Below, one piece after another: positions 1 through 12,696 of a DNA stretch of 64,000 bases. The notes beneath the pieces were generated by a model that was not told the DNA's origin, ran no database searches, and was given only the letters and a program-made list of their open reading frames with translations. The stretch is from Euryodendron excelsum (lineage: Eukaryota > Streptophyta > Magnoliopsida > Ericales > Pentaphylacaceae), in assembly GCA_033060915.1 (NCBI GenBank), contig CM065389.1, positions 20,178,001 through 20,242,000 of the forward strand, given 5' to 3'. Position 1 is the stretch's first letter; the number at the start of each line of letters is the position of its first letter. Both the position numbers and the translations under genes were made by a program.

Positions 1-1293
1 TATATGGCGTGCAACTATATCAACATTACAGATGACACCTTCAAATGACATGCTAGAAGTTTAGAGAAAAAGTGTCAACTCTTGGTACAAAAGTGTCAAC
101 CCCCAGACATAAGGTGTCAATCCCTCAAGTCACAGGTGTCAACCCCAAGGAACATAGAGAAAAGGTTTGACAAAATGTTAAAAGTGTCGACTCCTCTGCT
201 CCAAATGTCAACTCCTCGGATACCAGTGTCAACTCTTCTAGTCACAAGGTGTCAACTCCTCCAGTCACAAGTGTCGAGTCTTAGAAACAGAGAGCAAAGT
301 TTTATGAAAATGTTAAATGTGTCGATACATTGAGACCATGAGTCAACCCCTAAGAATATAATACCTAAAACAATATAATAAATAAAAATGTGCCTACTCC
401 TTCTGAAAAATGTTAACATCTAGTTTGATAAACAGGGCTAGCCAAGTTTTTCGCAAGCTCAACGTGTCAACACCTATAACAAGTGTCGACACCTAGACAA
501 TAAAACATAAGAAAATCAAGGTTCTTACCATTCATTACAATAAATTACATGGAAGCATGACCCTTATAAATATGCACAACTCCTCATGAAACATGCTACA
601 AAATCATCAATAGTTCACCTCTTTTCATTTATTTCTAGCCTTTCCAACAACAAAACTAAACTCACTCTTCCAACATGAGATTATCAACATAGAATAGTTG
701 TAAAGAGATTTCTAATCAACTCAATGGAAGAAATACAAACATAGAATCCATTCCTTACCTCAAACAATGAAAACACAAAACTTCTTCTTCAATCTCCTTT
801 TCTTCTCTTCTTTTCTCTCCTTTTCCTCTCTTTCTCTCACTTTCTCTTTTACCAAACATAAAATACTAACAAGCTCCTCTTTCCTCTCTCCTCCCTTGAT
901 TTCAAGCCATGATAGATACAACTTGTATCTAATGCACCACATGTCACACGCACACACTTGCTAGCAAATGAAGCACACATCTTATGCACACACCACACTT
1001 AGGTGAAGCACACACCTAGGTGGCACCCCCTAGCACTTCCTTGCTTCACTAATCCCCATGATTAATATAATTAATTATACTTATGATAATTAATTATCAT
1101 TAACATAAGCAAAGTATGAAGATTAATTAAGCTAATTAATTATGGATTAAGCAAATTAATCTAAAAATATGATAATCTCCCCATAGCATACTCTTAATAA
1201 AACATGATAATCAAGCTCCACAATTAGTGTAATCATGCTCAACAACATATGCAATTAAGCTAAACATGATGCTAAGCAAGTTAGAATTTTACA
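1..1293 (+). mobile_element. LTR-like fragment, plus orientation, right end near 1293
   Basis: The stretch has the layout of an LTR: a cluster of gtgtcaac-type motifs (about 62-500), then a TATA-like cttataaat near 562-570, a pyrimidine-rich tract (780-900), and an end in ...ttttaca at 1293, where sequence resembling the interrupted Copia LTR resumes. No primer site follows, so it is a 3' LTR or solo LTR inserted into that older LTR. Its left end is outside the window, so the family and target duplication cannot be confirmed. No coding potential is recognised; small open frames across the pyrimidine tract look accidental. Confidence 0.45.
62..500. repeat. cluster of gtgtcaac / gtgtcgac motifs
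   Basis: About a dozen copies of gtgtcaac, gtgtcaat or gtgtcgac occur, usually followed by tcct or ccc, at irregular spacing of roughly 15-40 bases. The spacing is too irregular for a simple satellite or a CRISPR array. Related motif clusters occur in other LTR-like repeats here (2115-2300 and 13385-13770). Confidence 0.7.
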
Positions 1294-1420
1294 GTTATTA
1301 TAAAGAATAACCACCCAATATCTATATATATGTCATATAGATTGCACAAAAAAAGGGGTATGTCTGTATATCCATCTTCTTCTTCAGGAAGAATATTTCC
1401 TCATACAAATAAGAGTGTTT
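1294..1420 (+). mobile_element. left piece of split Copia 5' LTR
   Basis: This piece matches 14715-14843 of the 3' LTR downstream (the blocks around aataaccacc, attgcacaaaa and atcttcttcttca are shared). It is cut at 1420 by the solo LTR at 1421-3419. Its beginning is missing, apparently replaced by the LTR-like fragment ending at 1293. Confidence 0.7.
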
Positions 1421-3419
1421 TGTTGGCCGAAGTAGGCAACCCAAGAGGGAGGGTGAATTAGGTTTTACAATATTAATAGCAAACAATGCAATTAAAAGCT
1501 TATCAAGTAATGTAGTTGTGGGTAATTAAACTAAAAGCCAAGCAAGCAAATAATAAGATGCAATACAAGCAAGTGTTATGAGCAAAGAAGAAAAACAAAG
1601 CAAGAAATGAAGAATGAAGGCACAAGAATTTTACAGAGGTTCGGCTAACCTTGCCTACATCCTCTCTTCCTCGATCCTCTTGAAGGTATTTCACTATGTA
1701 AAATTCCCTTACACTGTTGTTGGTTTTGTTCCAAGTGTCCAGCTTACTCTTACAAGAACTCTTCCCAAGTTCTCAAAATCCCGAGTGATTTTGTCAAAGC
1801 TTCACTCAAACATACAAGTTTACAAACCCACCTAACAGTAGATGAAGGTTGTATATGAATAACTCTCTCTTAAAGAGTAGATAAACAAATTTTCAGTTCA
1901 CTCAAGAACCCCCCAAATGAATAAAAACAGAGTATAAGATGTAGGAGATTAAATCTCACTTTCTAGCACTTAATCTTGTGTTCTTCTTTTTTATATATGG
2001 GTTGGGGATCTTCTATATATAGCCTTGAGTTGATTATGGCCGTTGGTGGTAGATGGGAGACCATTTGATACATGATCGCATTGTTATAAGGGTAAAAAAT
2101 ATAGTCGTTCGAGCCCAGGTGTCAACACCTGACTTTCATGTGTCGACACATCAAGTCTGTATTTCTCAGATTTTGTTCACTGCCTCCATGTGCTGACACA
2201 TCAACCCTATGTTTCAATATATGACCATCCATTCTTCAGATTATGGCCATTGTCTTCATGTGTTGACACTTCAAATTCATATGTCGACACATCAGCCCAG
2301 AATTTTTCTTCCATGCTTTTCTTGATCAAGTTTAGCTTCAAAATACTTTAAGATCTTCAAGAAGTCTTCTCCATTGTTTTCAAGTTTTTCAAGGATCATT
2401 CAAATAAGCTTTTTAAGGCTTAAAAATACTTCTTCAAGGTATGTTGACTTCAAGAACACCTTCAATCTCTTCTAGATGAATTCACTCCATTTTGATTACT
2501 TGTAGAGTTCTTCAATCAACATTACTTCTTCTATTGATCTAAGTCTTCTTCAAAATCTTTAAAAGAGCTTCTAAGACTTGAGATCTCTTTTCTTCAACTG
2601 ATCTTCTATCATTCTTTGAACATCTTCAATCTCTTTACTTGATCTTCATCAACTTGATTTCTTCTAGAATTTTTCAATTAATATAGCTTCTTCCATTCAT
2701 TTAAGACTTCAACATAATTTTCAATGAAGCTTTTAAGTCTTGTGATTTCTTATCACTAGGTCTTCAATGTAGAAGGTATAAGCACTTGTTGCCGATCTCC
2801 TTCATCTTTTGAATATCTTCAATCTATAGGATAAACTTGTTGAATGTGTCAACCCATCATGCTTATCAACCTTCAAATCCTTCTTGACAAGCTTCTCAGC
2901 ACAAGTTCTTCAACAATTTCAATGTGATAAGTTTCAAGTCATAAATCTATTAAAACAAAACTTGTTTCTCCTTTCTTTTGTGCTTTCTTCATAATGCTTT
3001 GATGACAACATGTCTAAGCTACATGATGCCTTAGTAGATTGATATGGTCATGAGGATCGAGGGTCTTCATAGTGAATAAGTTTTTAAATTCTCACAAGAT
3101 CTTTAGTTACTTTGAAACAGAATTAATTCAATGTGTTCCTCTATCAATCATCAAATTCTTCTATCAATCACCATAATAAAATTCCAGACCTTGCATCATT
3201 CTTTTCAATACTTGTTGAATTTCTTGAGCTTCTTCAATCTCTTCAAGAATAAGATTACCTAAGTAATCTTCTTGTTGGATACTCAATCGATTAACTCAAT
3301 TATTTTCTTGTTGTCAAATGATTATAATGTAACTTGCACACTCAATTGAAATAATTAGATAATAACTACATGATTTTGTTATCATCAAAATCAACATAGG
3401 GATCAACCATGAGTCAACA
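1421..3419 (-). mobile_element. solo LTR (Copia, probably Sirevirus-like), 1999 bp
   Basis: It starts tgttgg, ends gtcaaca, and is flanked by a perfect 5-bp duplication tgttt (1416-1420 and 3420-3424). Removing it rejoins aagagtgttt to gagagcactt, which matches the uninterrupted sequence near 14840, so the insertion is well supported. It resembles the LTR at 12697-14256 over its beginning (acccaagagg...gtgaatt, the ttttacagaggttc block) and its end (atcatcaaaatcaa...gtcaaca). A TATA-like ctatatatag near 2015 reads on the minus strand, and the palindromic motif cluster (2115-2300) lies upstream of it on that strand. No internal region is present. Confidence 0.85.
2115..2300. repeat. gtgtcgacac-type palindromic motif cluster
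   Basis: Six or so dyads of the type ggtgtcaacacc, tgtgtcgacaca and tgtgttgacact lie within 190 bases, in the presumed U3 of the solo LTR. Comparable clusters in other LTR families of the window point to a shared functional or structural role. Confidence 0.7.
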
Positions 3420-3621
3420 TGTTTGAGAGCACTTGAGTTGTGATATGTATGAGTATAGTAGGCTCCCTTAGGGGTTTGATTATACTCCATCGCGGGCACG
3501 TCCAAGAACGACTCACAAGTTGCACGTGAAGCATCTTTGGGTTTAGAGATCTCGGGTTCTCCTTTGTTTGACACTCATAAGATATGTTCGAGAATCGCTT
3601 CCACATTTGTGTAATTCTACA
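3420..3621 (+). mobile_element. right piece of split Copia 5' LTR
   Basis: It continues the LTR interrupted at 1420 and is collinear with 14844-15042 of the 3' LTR (shared blocks gagagcacttgagttgtgat, caagttgcacgtg, gacactcataa). It ends in attctaca, exactly as the 3' LTR does. Confidence 0.75.
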
Positions 3622-3636
3622 TTTGTATAAGAGCCC
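3622..3636 (+). other. decayed primer-binding site of outer Copia element
   Basis: tttgtataagagccc directly follows the LTR end and differs at few positions from the initiator-Met tRNA complement (tttggtatcagagcc) used by many plant Copia elements. It fixes the plus orientation of the outer element. Confidence 0.6.
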
Positions 3637-6600
3637 TTTGAGGGTGTTCCCGTGCTTAAACTACGTATTTTTATACACTATTTTTTGGAAAAAAAAAAAA
3701 AAAGCTTCATTGGTGCTTTAATGACGGCTTAGAGAAACGATCTCTGTTTGGTCTCAAATTTTAGTATGTTGTAGCCTATATATATGTGATCATATCTGAA
3801 AATTTTCGCAGTGAATGGCTCTGTCGGATGAGAAAAATCAAACCCTAGTTTGGAAAACTAAAACTTTATAGGCTTCGTTCTCTCACTACACTGCATTTCA
3901 GCATATGAAATTTTTATGGCTGTGTTTGTCTTTTCAATACCTTTTCATCAATATATTATAAGCAACTTTTTGATGAACAGTTTGAAAGTTATGGCCATTT
4001 GAAAATCTAAGCCGAACTAGTTCGAATTTGTGATGGAGAAGACAGACCGAGCCGAGACGCGACATGAAGCCGAGCTAACCAAGCTATTGATTGCAAGCCG
4101 AACTGAGTTTACCTAGCAGTTGATTGTGAGCCGAGCTGAGTTGATCGAGTCGTTGACTTTCCGATCGAGTTGCGTGCATGTTAAGGGGCTGTTCGGCTCC
4201 GTATTTTTATGTTGTTTTCACTGGAATACTTAGAAATCCATTTTCTATTTCTCAAGATATTTTTCAATTTTTTCAGAATTTTTGAAATTTTATTTTTATA
4301 TTATTTCTTTAAAAATTGATGAAAATTAAATTTTGTTGGCTCCCTTGCACTCGTGGGAGCACGTGCTTAGGTTTTTGAGTCTCAAAATTAGTGAAATGTG
4401 CTTGTAGACCATTGATCTAGGTGTTAGTAAGGCCACATTAATTTTTTGAGACTCAAAAGCATTTATAGCGATTTATTTTATTATTATTATTTAATTATTT
4501 ATTATGCTTTAAAATTTCTAAAAAATTACAAAACAATTATGAGATTAATCAAGTGACATATTAGCATATTTTAACACTGTATTTAGTTACTTTTGTTGTT
4601 GGAGTTGTATTGATGTCATGATTAATGCTTCGCATTGTGATTATTTATTGTTTTTAATTCTGTTTTAAATTGTTTAATAGCATGAAAATATTCTAGAGCT
4701 AATATTTTATGCTATAACCATGGAATTATAGTTGATCACATGCTTAGAGTTATTTCACTTGGTATGACATTTATTTTGTTATTATTAGGCCTTTCTACTA
4801 TAATTCTCGAACATGCATATTTTGTATAGTTATGCAATCCTATCGTAGGGATTGTATAGTTGTGAACAGGTCTAGAGATGTCATGTTTAGTGGAAGGATT
4901 TGTCAGTAGAAAGAGATTTACATATTTCACTCCCGAAAACCGAAACTATATGTTTAGTGGAAGGTTTTCTCAGTAAAAGAGAAACACAGGTTTCACTCCC
5001 AAAAAAGCTAATATTTTATGCTTGAATTAAATTAGAATTTTGACAATGATCACTTGTGATGCGGAAGATGATAGCAAGCTCAACGAACTTCCAATTTCAT
5101 GACTTGTGAAAATTGTCATTATTTGATTTAGATTTGTACAACAAAATCGTGTGAGTGCTTATATCCCATGCGCATCTAGATGATACTTAGTAATTGACTG
5201 AGATACAGTAAAGTGATTGGATAGTTATAACTATGATGTGGCACCATTATATCTAATGTTGTGGATGAGCAATAGATCTTAGAGACTATTGATCAGATTA
5301 TGATTAAGTTTGAGCATGACAACACAATGCAATGTAGTCGTGATCGTTTGCCTACCACTATTGGCATAAGAAACTTAGTTGTGTACGCTTAATTGAGCGG
5401 CCTATACTTTCTTTTGATTGGTAAGTGACAATATTGTGAACTTGTCTAATAATTGTCGTAAGCCGTGATGTTGGTTTTTGTTTTGATCTTGATGCATAAG
5501 TTGTACGGGTTGACTGTTTAATCTACACTTTGAAGGGCTATATCATTGGATGAAGCTGCTTCTAAAGATCATGTCAGTTATGATACGCAAAATTTAAAGT
5601 ATAAGTCATAATCTAGCTAACAAGTATCTTCCAAAAAATGAGTGTTTAATGCATAGGTTATGGATGAGCAATTGTCTTTAATGTTACATAATCTAATGAT
5701 GCAGCTTGTGGATTTGTATCTAGAGGCTAAAGAATCCAGTGACATTGCTTGCTTAGCTTATGAATGAGTGCCTGAAGGCTGCAGAATCTGTAGACATTGC
5801 TTATTTGAGTGAATCTATTTTAGGTGGGGAATAAGGACTTACTTAGGCGACAAACTATATGATTTTTCTAACAGGTTGTTGATGCTAAACTTATGCTTAT
5901 AAGGGACGATGACACCAAGCGCATTAAGTACAGCACGGTTAAGGCTAAGATGGTTTGTAAAATTGAGAAATATTCTAAATTCTCCGCTCGTGTATGCATT
6001 GAGTCGAAGAGGATACTTCATAAGTGAGTTTCTTATGTTGACTGCTTTGTGAAGTCATGAGTTAGTTGCTAATTCTCATTGTATGGATCATAGTATTAGA
6101 AGCAACAAGCTGCAGAACGAGAAATAGAGCCAAATATGTATATAGAGTATCAAAGTGTATCAGTTTTAAGCAAGAAAGTTAGTGTAGATAATAGTTCTAA
6201 AATGAATATGCTCTTGATTTAGCACGTCTTACTAGATTTACGATATAGGCGCACTAAAATATCCATGACTTCTTTTTTATGCTTTAGTGATTCGGCGAGT
6301 TTTGTTCTCAGTTATTACCATAATGAGCCTGGCTGTTTCTAATGTGTTGTGAGACACATGTTTGGATCTTTGGGAACTACTTGTTACGAAACCGTGTAAT
6401 AGTACAATAAGGCATCTGTTATGCATTTTAGTCCACTCTAGCATATGTGACTTTGTTTGTGTGAGAGCATGTTAAGTTTCCTATTTCATCACATATATAA
6501 CTAGTCTTACGCATATTGGTAATGTTAAGTTTAGGATTTTTGGACCATGCCTATATGATCGCTCAAAATGTCAAAAACATTAGATTGCTTTAATAGTACA

Positions 6601-8600
6601 TGATAGGGTAAAGAATCAATTAGACATGTGTATTAAAGCTCAAAATAATTTAACCAATGATACAAATATATATTTGAGTGTTTTTAAGAGTTATATGAAT
6701 TGAAAAGGGAATGTTTGGATTTTTGATAATTTCTTATATTTTGCAGCAAAATGTTGTAGCAAAGGAATGGAAGAGTCATTATTAGTTATGGTTTAGTTGA
6801 TGATGGTACAAAATGACCTTCACTTTTTCAGTATAAGAGGTGCATTTTATATTGCTGCCTACATACTTAACCATCTGTTCTCCATGTCAGTTCATTCCAT
6901 CTATTTGAGTTATGGACCAATGAAGAGCCTATTTCAGGCAATTTACGGTCCTAGTTTTTTACAGCTCATATTTCTCATTGGGTTGAGAAGTTAACCTTAG
7001 ATAGGTGTGTACTTGGTTACGCCATCAAGAACTCTAAGGTCATCTAGTGAGCAGCATTATGAAAGTGAGACTGATTTTGAGTCATGTATACTGATTTCCA
7101 AAGATGAGGATATCCTAAGCATTAGTAAGATAATAGAGTACTTTTTTGAGCTCTATCAAATAGTATTCTATGCAAAGCGTTGTTGTAGCTTAGTCGAGAA
7201 TGTGGAAGAAATTCTTCAACCTCCTAGGGACAGTGGGAGCAACTTGCCTATTAGTGGATTTGTTTCATTAATTGAGGATTCTCATGACTATCGATGGCGT
7301 GGTAGCATAGATGAAACAATTCCTTGTCATCATTTTGTTTGATTGAGAGGAAAGTTTTACATGGTTGCTTTGTAAGATGATTTTGAGCTCAGGATTATGT
7401 TAAAAACTTTGTCATCTCTTTGCTAGTGGGAGTAGAATGATGTTATGTATTGTGACATAGAGTCTACAAGGATTAACCATGTCTGGGACTTGGTTAACTC
7501 TCCATGAGAGTGCAAGACTGATTAGAACACTTGGTTCTAAAAGTTATACATATGATGGATGATTTTATTAATGGTATAAGTCTTGCCTAGTGGTGAATAT
7601 TGTTACATCCTTTTAGTTGGATGTGGACTACGAGGAGAACTCGTCATTAGGAGTGAGATTTGCCTCAAATTCACCTTATGTTGGTCATATCATGCATTCG
7701 AATAATAAACTTTTCCTTATGGACGTTATGACGATGTTTTCTCATTAGAGAATTTGATGTGTACATCCGTGGGGATTAACTTAATGCAATAGATCATGCA
7801 CGCAACAATTACGAGCTTAGACAATCTATTTGTGGCATAATGTAACATCAAAATTGTGGTGTCTCAGTTTTGCATCGAGTCATTATTTTAATGGACGAAC
7901 GATGATCGAAAGGCCCATTGTGTATTTCTATTGGTTCAAGGAAAGTTACTTTTCATTCGATTGATAATGATATATATTGTCAACCAGATATGAAATGGAG
8001 TTATTTTGTCGCCATCTAAGGATGAGTTGATCCTAACATGGATGTTGTAATCTATATGCTTGGATTTGGGATCTTGTGATATAGAATTACATAATCTGTT
8101 AAGACTCCTATTACAGAATGGCAAGAGTCCGAACCTTAAGATGAATCCTAAGACTCTACTATAGGTATTGGATCACTATTCCACAATTATTTGGAGCCTC
8201 AAGTATAATGTGTGTATACTTGGCTCAAGTTATTTAATCCTGGATTGTTTGGAACCTGGAGTATGCCATGGTACGTATTAGGTTTGTGTACACTATTTTT
8301 ATGCTATTGGGATTCTAGAGTATACTATGTGGTGCGTACTCGGTTCGACATGTGCTACATGTCTTCAGTTAGTCGGCATCAAATAGTTTTGGTTCTGGTC
8401 TTGCTCATCTAGTGCAGTCTAGGAGATACTGTTTATCTTAGAGAAACTATATGCACTCTATTGATAATATTTGCATCTAATTTAATGCAGTTGCACTATT
8501 AGACGACAACTTGCATTAGTGTAAATTGGATATTTTTCAGTTGTGCCGGTTGACGCATGACTCGCTCCAAATATGTGCAATGTATAACCACAAGATTCGG
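3637..8600 (+). pseudogene. decayed internal region of outer Copia element
   Basis: No open frame over about 110 codons survives. The clearest remnant is the Copia integrase around 6745-6990: a decayed block at 6752-6775 is followed by an AAYILN-type segment and a ...GP-K-L-type segment, as in the integrase core of Copia polyproteins. A further open stretch (7007-7342) would fall in the integrase-reverse transcriptase interval but has no recognisable domain. The rest (about 3640-6700 and 7350-8600) has the base composition of decayed coding DNA, but I cannot assign gag, protease or reverse transcriptase by eye. Nothing here can encode an active protein. Confidence 0.5.
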
Positions 8601-8689
8601 TTAACAATATAGTTTAAATTCAGTGAGTTCTGATCGCTTACAGAAAGTGCGATATGATTCGCAATTGCACGGCCGCGATGTAGTAATAT

Positions 8690-9948
8690 TCGAAGGAGTC
8701 TGAGGTCAATCCACAGTGAAGACAGTTGGTGTCCAATGGAAACTCTCTTTAAACGAACAAAAACTCAAAGAATAACTTCAAAAACAAGAAATAAGAATGA
8801 TTTGGTTTGAAGAGATTGTTTATCTAATGATTGAATAAAAATAAGGGTTTTACTAAATAAAAGAATATCTTGGCTAAGAACGATTCAATTGCCCAGTAGA
8901 ATGATAATTTTTCAAGGTATTTATTTGTAACTCAATTCAGCAACAACAACTTATGTCATTGAATCAGAAGATTTCACGATTAAAACCAATTTAGAATCTA
9001 TCTCAACTTTATTCAGTATTTTTAGAAAATATATTCGAAGCATTCGTATCAGGGATCTAAGCAGCACTTATACGAGATCAACGTCGCGTATGAACACTCA
9101 AAGATATGATCACAAACCCTTGATTTCGAAAGAAAAAGAATGAAGAAAAGAAAGATTCATTATTTAAAAGATAAAACGAGAAAGCCTAATTGAATACCTT
9201 GTCAAATCATCAATCCCCGGACAATCTTCACGTTCCTTGCCAAGAAAGATGATTAGCTACTCATGAACATAATGAAATCTAAAGTTTGTATTAAAAGCAC
9301 TGAAATCAAAGACAAGAATATTATTAATCTAATGAAAGAAGACAATATGAAAGCTCTCTAATACTCTCTCTAAGTCTAAAAAAAAACATCTAAAACTCAG
9401 CCCCCCGAATTAGGGTTTACAAGGAAGTATTTATAGGTTTAAAGTTATATAGAAAATTGGATCTCCGTAGGGTGTCTGGACATGTGTCCGGACACTGTAT
9501 CAATTCCCAGGGGTGTTCGGACACGTGTCCGGACTCTCTGTTCAAGGTTCCGAATAAGCTTGCAGAAGTTATCTAGGGTGTCTGGACATGTGTCCGGACA
9601 TTGTCACATTCCCAAAGGTGTCCGGACACGTGTCCGGACTTACTGATTTTGTTCTTAATTTGAGCCTCTGAAGTTTCTCAGGGTGTCCAGACACATGTCC
9701 GGACATGTTGACATCACTCTGTGTCCAGACTTGTGTCCGGACATCCTTGTCAAGTTTGGCCAATTTTGCTCCTTTGTCCCAGTTTCTCTTCTGAATGCTC
9801 CCAAACACTCCCGAATGCTCCAATTCACTCAAAACCCTACAAAACATCCAAATAAACTTTATTAGACTAAAAACATGAATATAACATTATTCTAAGGCTA
9901 ACAAAGTACAAATTGAAGCGAATGAATTACACTTTAATAGTATAATCA
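8690..9948 (-). mobile_element. LTR-like repeat with tgtccggaca motifs
   Basis: Its plus-strand right end (...agtataatca at 9948) matches the right end of the repeat at 10141-11139 (...agtgcaatca), and both share the preceding block aaggctaacaaa. A TATA-like cctataaatac reads on the minus strand near 9440, with the palindromic cluster (9470-9745) upstream of it on that strand. The left boundary near 8690 (tgaggtcaatccacag) is approximate. No target duplication was found and there is no coding capacity. Confidence 0.45.
9470..9745. repeat. six paired tgtccggaca dyads
   Basis: Six occurrences of a double dyad of the form gtgtccggacacgtgtccgg, with C/T variation, are spaced about 40-65 bases apart. 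Each half is a near-perfect palindrome, so each unit could bind a dimeric protein or form a cruciform. Short open frames running through it on both strands follow from the symmetry and are not genes. Confidence 0.75.
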
Positions 9949-10140
9949 AGTTTGAATACCAATTCTTTCGAAGATTAAGCTCAATATAAGCTATAAGTTT
10001 TAACTTACATCCATTTCTCTTAAGATTTGCAACAACCGAAATGAAATTACTTCTTAAAAAAAGTAAAACAAAAAATACTTGATTTTGAAATGTTGATTTG
10101 GTTAAACTAAAGTGATATCTAAACAATTAAACTGTGAACA

Positions 10141-11139
10141 TAAAGGATTTGGACCCAATTAATCCCACTAACCAATTTCAACAAGTGTTCAATAGAGAGA
10201 TTTAAAACTCAAATCAAGGATCACAGTGTGGATCCTTGATTCAGAAGATTTAGACTATAGAATCATGAATTCATTAGCAATTAACCTAAGAATTGAATTC
10301 AATTAAAGAACTCTAGATTCATACCATTGATTTGTGCAATCCCTATACCAATCTAAAAATTGTGTATAGAAGTTACTGAACTTAGTCAATAATCTAGGTT
10401 TTCTTAAGTAAGCAAGCATTAATTACTAAGAATTAAAGGGATTAGAAGATGAATCAATGAAACCTATGTTACCTCCGTTGAACCCTTAAAGATCCTCGGT
10501 TGGTCTTCACAATTGCAACCAAGTATAAACTTAACTACTCATTACTATAGTAAAAACAAGATGAATTGAAGACATAAGGAAGAATTAAAGATAAATTGCA
10601 TTGAAATTGAAGAATCTAGTACTAGATTACAATGAAAATGAAGAACAATAAATAAATCTAGGATTTCTCGCTCTAAAACTGCCCTTACAACTCTCTAAAA
10701 ACATAGAAATAAAAGCTAGATCCCTAATTTTTGGCCAAAGTTGCCTTAAATATCTAGAAATAAAATAGGGCTCCATTAGGCGTTTGAACTCCCTAAGAAA
10801 GTGTTCGAACGCCTATCGAACCTGATTCAAACGTTAAAAACTAGCCTCTAAAGTTTGCTGAGCGTTCGAACGCCTTTATGAACTGTTCGACCGGCCGTTC
10901 GACCGATCACTATTCACTACTAATGGTCACTATTCACCCATTCGAACGATCACTATTCACGTTATTTTTCACTTTCGTCCGAATTGGGCCCAAATTGCTC
11001 CAAATTAAGCTCAAAACCTATACAAAGTAAAATAAACTTAGTTAATACTAAAATCTAATTGAAGAGACATATAAGCTCCTAAATTAAGGCTAACAAACAC
11101 AAATTATGACGTTGTAATTACACTTTTGGAGTGCAATCA
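10141..11139 (-). mobile_element. LTR-like repeat with gttcgaacg motifs
   Basis: It is a diverged relative of 8690-9948, sharing the terminal tgatt...aagtgtaatt block (minus-strand reading) and the ttggtcttcaca region. It carries a different palindromic motif, gttcgaacg/gttcgaccg, repeated between about 10780 and 10960. Its left boundary is uncertain. The roughly 190 bases between the two repeats show nothing recognisable. Confidence 0.4.
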
Positions 11140-11879
11140 AAGCGATAACTTGAACATTTGTGTTTCAGTCGCTAGTTGTTGGATCATCAATGATATAGTA
11201 GTGCAGAGAGAAAGTGATCCTGATTTATACTTGGTTTTTTAGTTGATCACTTATATTTAAATTTGTTGTAATTGGGATATTATTGAATGTGATTACCATT
11301 TGTTGTCTATCCATGTATTAATCATATTGGTTATATTTCTATTTTGGTTATAGCATTTTTTGTTGGCACACACAATGAGTATGTCAACAGGCAAGATTGA
11401 CTCACTCACATGAGCAATTGATTTTGGCACGTAAGAGAGCAAGCAAAATTGAGACACTACAAACTATTGTGTCGCCTTATTTTTGGACGGGATGAGACCT
11501 GGTAGCCGAGGCCGATGATGGTTATTACCATATATCCATCATGCCTATATAAATAGCAAGATACGAGATCTTTAATGGCGCTGCTTTTGGATGGTGAGCT
11601 TGTGAAGAACTCAAGTTAGTCGCTTGTGCAGCAACTAGACCTAAATCTATACGGTGTTAGTATCTTGACATAAGCTTTTTAGGAGAGTTGCTCCACTGTA
11701 GCTTATATTTCGTACTACATATGCTTAGTGACCATTTTAAGGAGGAGAATAAGTTCATTGCCTCTTCATCATATGAGTCCTTATATGTTATTTTTTAGTG
11801 ACAAATGTTATTATACCCTTTGTGACTTTTGATTATGCCATGAGGTGAAAGGAGTAATGCATTTAGGTTCTTGCTTCTT
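11140..11879. other. unassigned interval in the Copia nest
   Basis: No open frame, tRNA or repeat boundary is visible. It may be the resumed internal region of the outer Copia element, but I see no diagnostic motif. Confidence 0.3.
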
Positions 11880-12645
11880 TTCTCCTCTCTATTTTCTTTT
11901 TATGAATTTCTTGAACTTCTTTGTAAACACAGCAAGTTCTTCATCTTGTTCATCTTCTGAAGTAGTGGATATGAAAGCAATGACCATTTTATTTTTCTCA
12001 TCTTCTTCTTGAATATTTTGTCATTGTGTCAACTCATATGTCATGAGAGATTCAAATAATTCCTCAGATGGCAAAGTGTTGAGATCATTTACTTCTTGTA
12101 TAGCAATCACCTTAGCTTTCGAAGCCTTTGGCAAGATTGTAAGAATCTTTCTCACATGCTTATTGTTAGAATAAGTCTTTCCAAGATATTTTAATCCATT
12201 AATAACATTAGTAAACCTTGTAAACATTTCACTAATTGATTCTCCATATAACATTCTAAACATTTCATAATTATGCACAAGAATATTTATCTTAGATTCT
12301 TTAACCTGGTTTGTAACTTCATGGGTCACCTCCATTCATTCTTGGGTTTGGGAATGTTATTAATGCATAGCAAAGTAAATTCATAGCCTTAGCATTAGTT
12401 TGTAAAAGCCTCAAATCATTTTCATCCCATTCATTCTTGGGTTTGGGAATAATTACTCTTTCAATAGTTTTCGTATGAAACTTAGAACCATTTACAAGGA
12501 TCCTTCACAACTCATAATCAACAGATTGAATATAAATTCTCATGTAATTCTTCCAATAATTGTGATTTGCTCCATTGAACATATGAGGTTTATTTATGGA
12601 TTAACATTATCCAAGAGAGGATCCAATAATGGTTGCCATAGATCT
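11880..12645 (-). pseudogene. Copia gag (UBN2-type) pseudogene
   Basis: The open part (12021-12335) has the conserved run of Copia gag: EVTHEVTNQVKESKIN, then ISEMFTRFTNVINGLK, LGKTYSNN, VRKILTILPK and LPSEELFESLMTYELT. Upstream, broken reading towards an ATG near 12645 has several stops and lacks part of the N-terminal domain. Downstream the frame continues through an acidic EDE-rich stretch and a KKFKKFIKRK block to about 11880, then is lost before any zinc knuckle. The gene belongs to the element whose 5' LTR is 12697-14256 and whose primer site is 12680-12692, both minus strand. Gag would form the virus-like particle; this copy is dead. Confidence 0.8.
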
Positions 12646-12679
12646 ACTCTAGAATGTTAAGCCTATACAAAGAGCACTT

Positions 12680-12692
12680 GCTCTGACACCAA
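12680..12692 (-). other. primer-binding site (initiator-Met tRNA type)
   Basis: On the minus strand ttggtgtcagagc lies four bases past the LTR end and just ahead of gag. It nearly equals the tggtatcagagc site of plant Copia elements and fixes the orientation of this element. Confidence 0.75.
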
Positions 12693-12696
12693 TCAT

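Noticed and set aside
760..964. Two opposed 65-codon frames
   Set aside because: Both arise from a pyrimidine-rich simple tract.
9569..9865. Overlapping open frames on both strands rich in SGH and CPD words
   Set aside because: They are produced by the palindromic tgtccggaca motifs, which read open on both strands.
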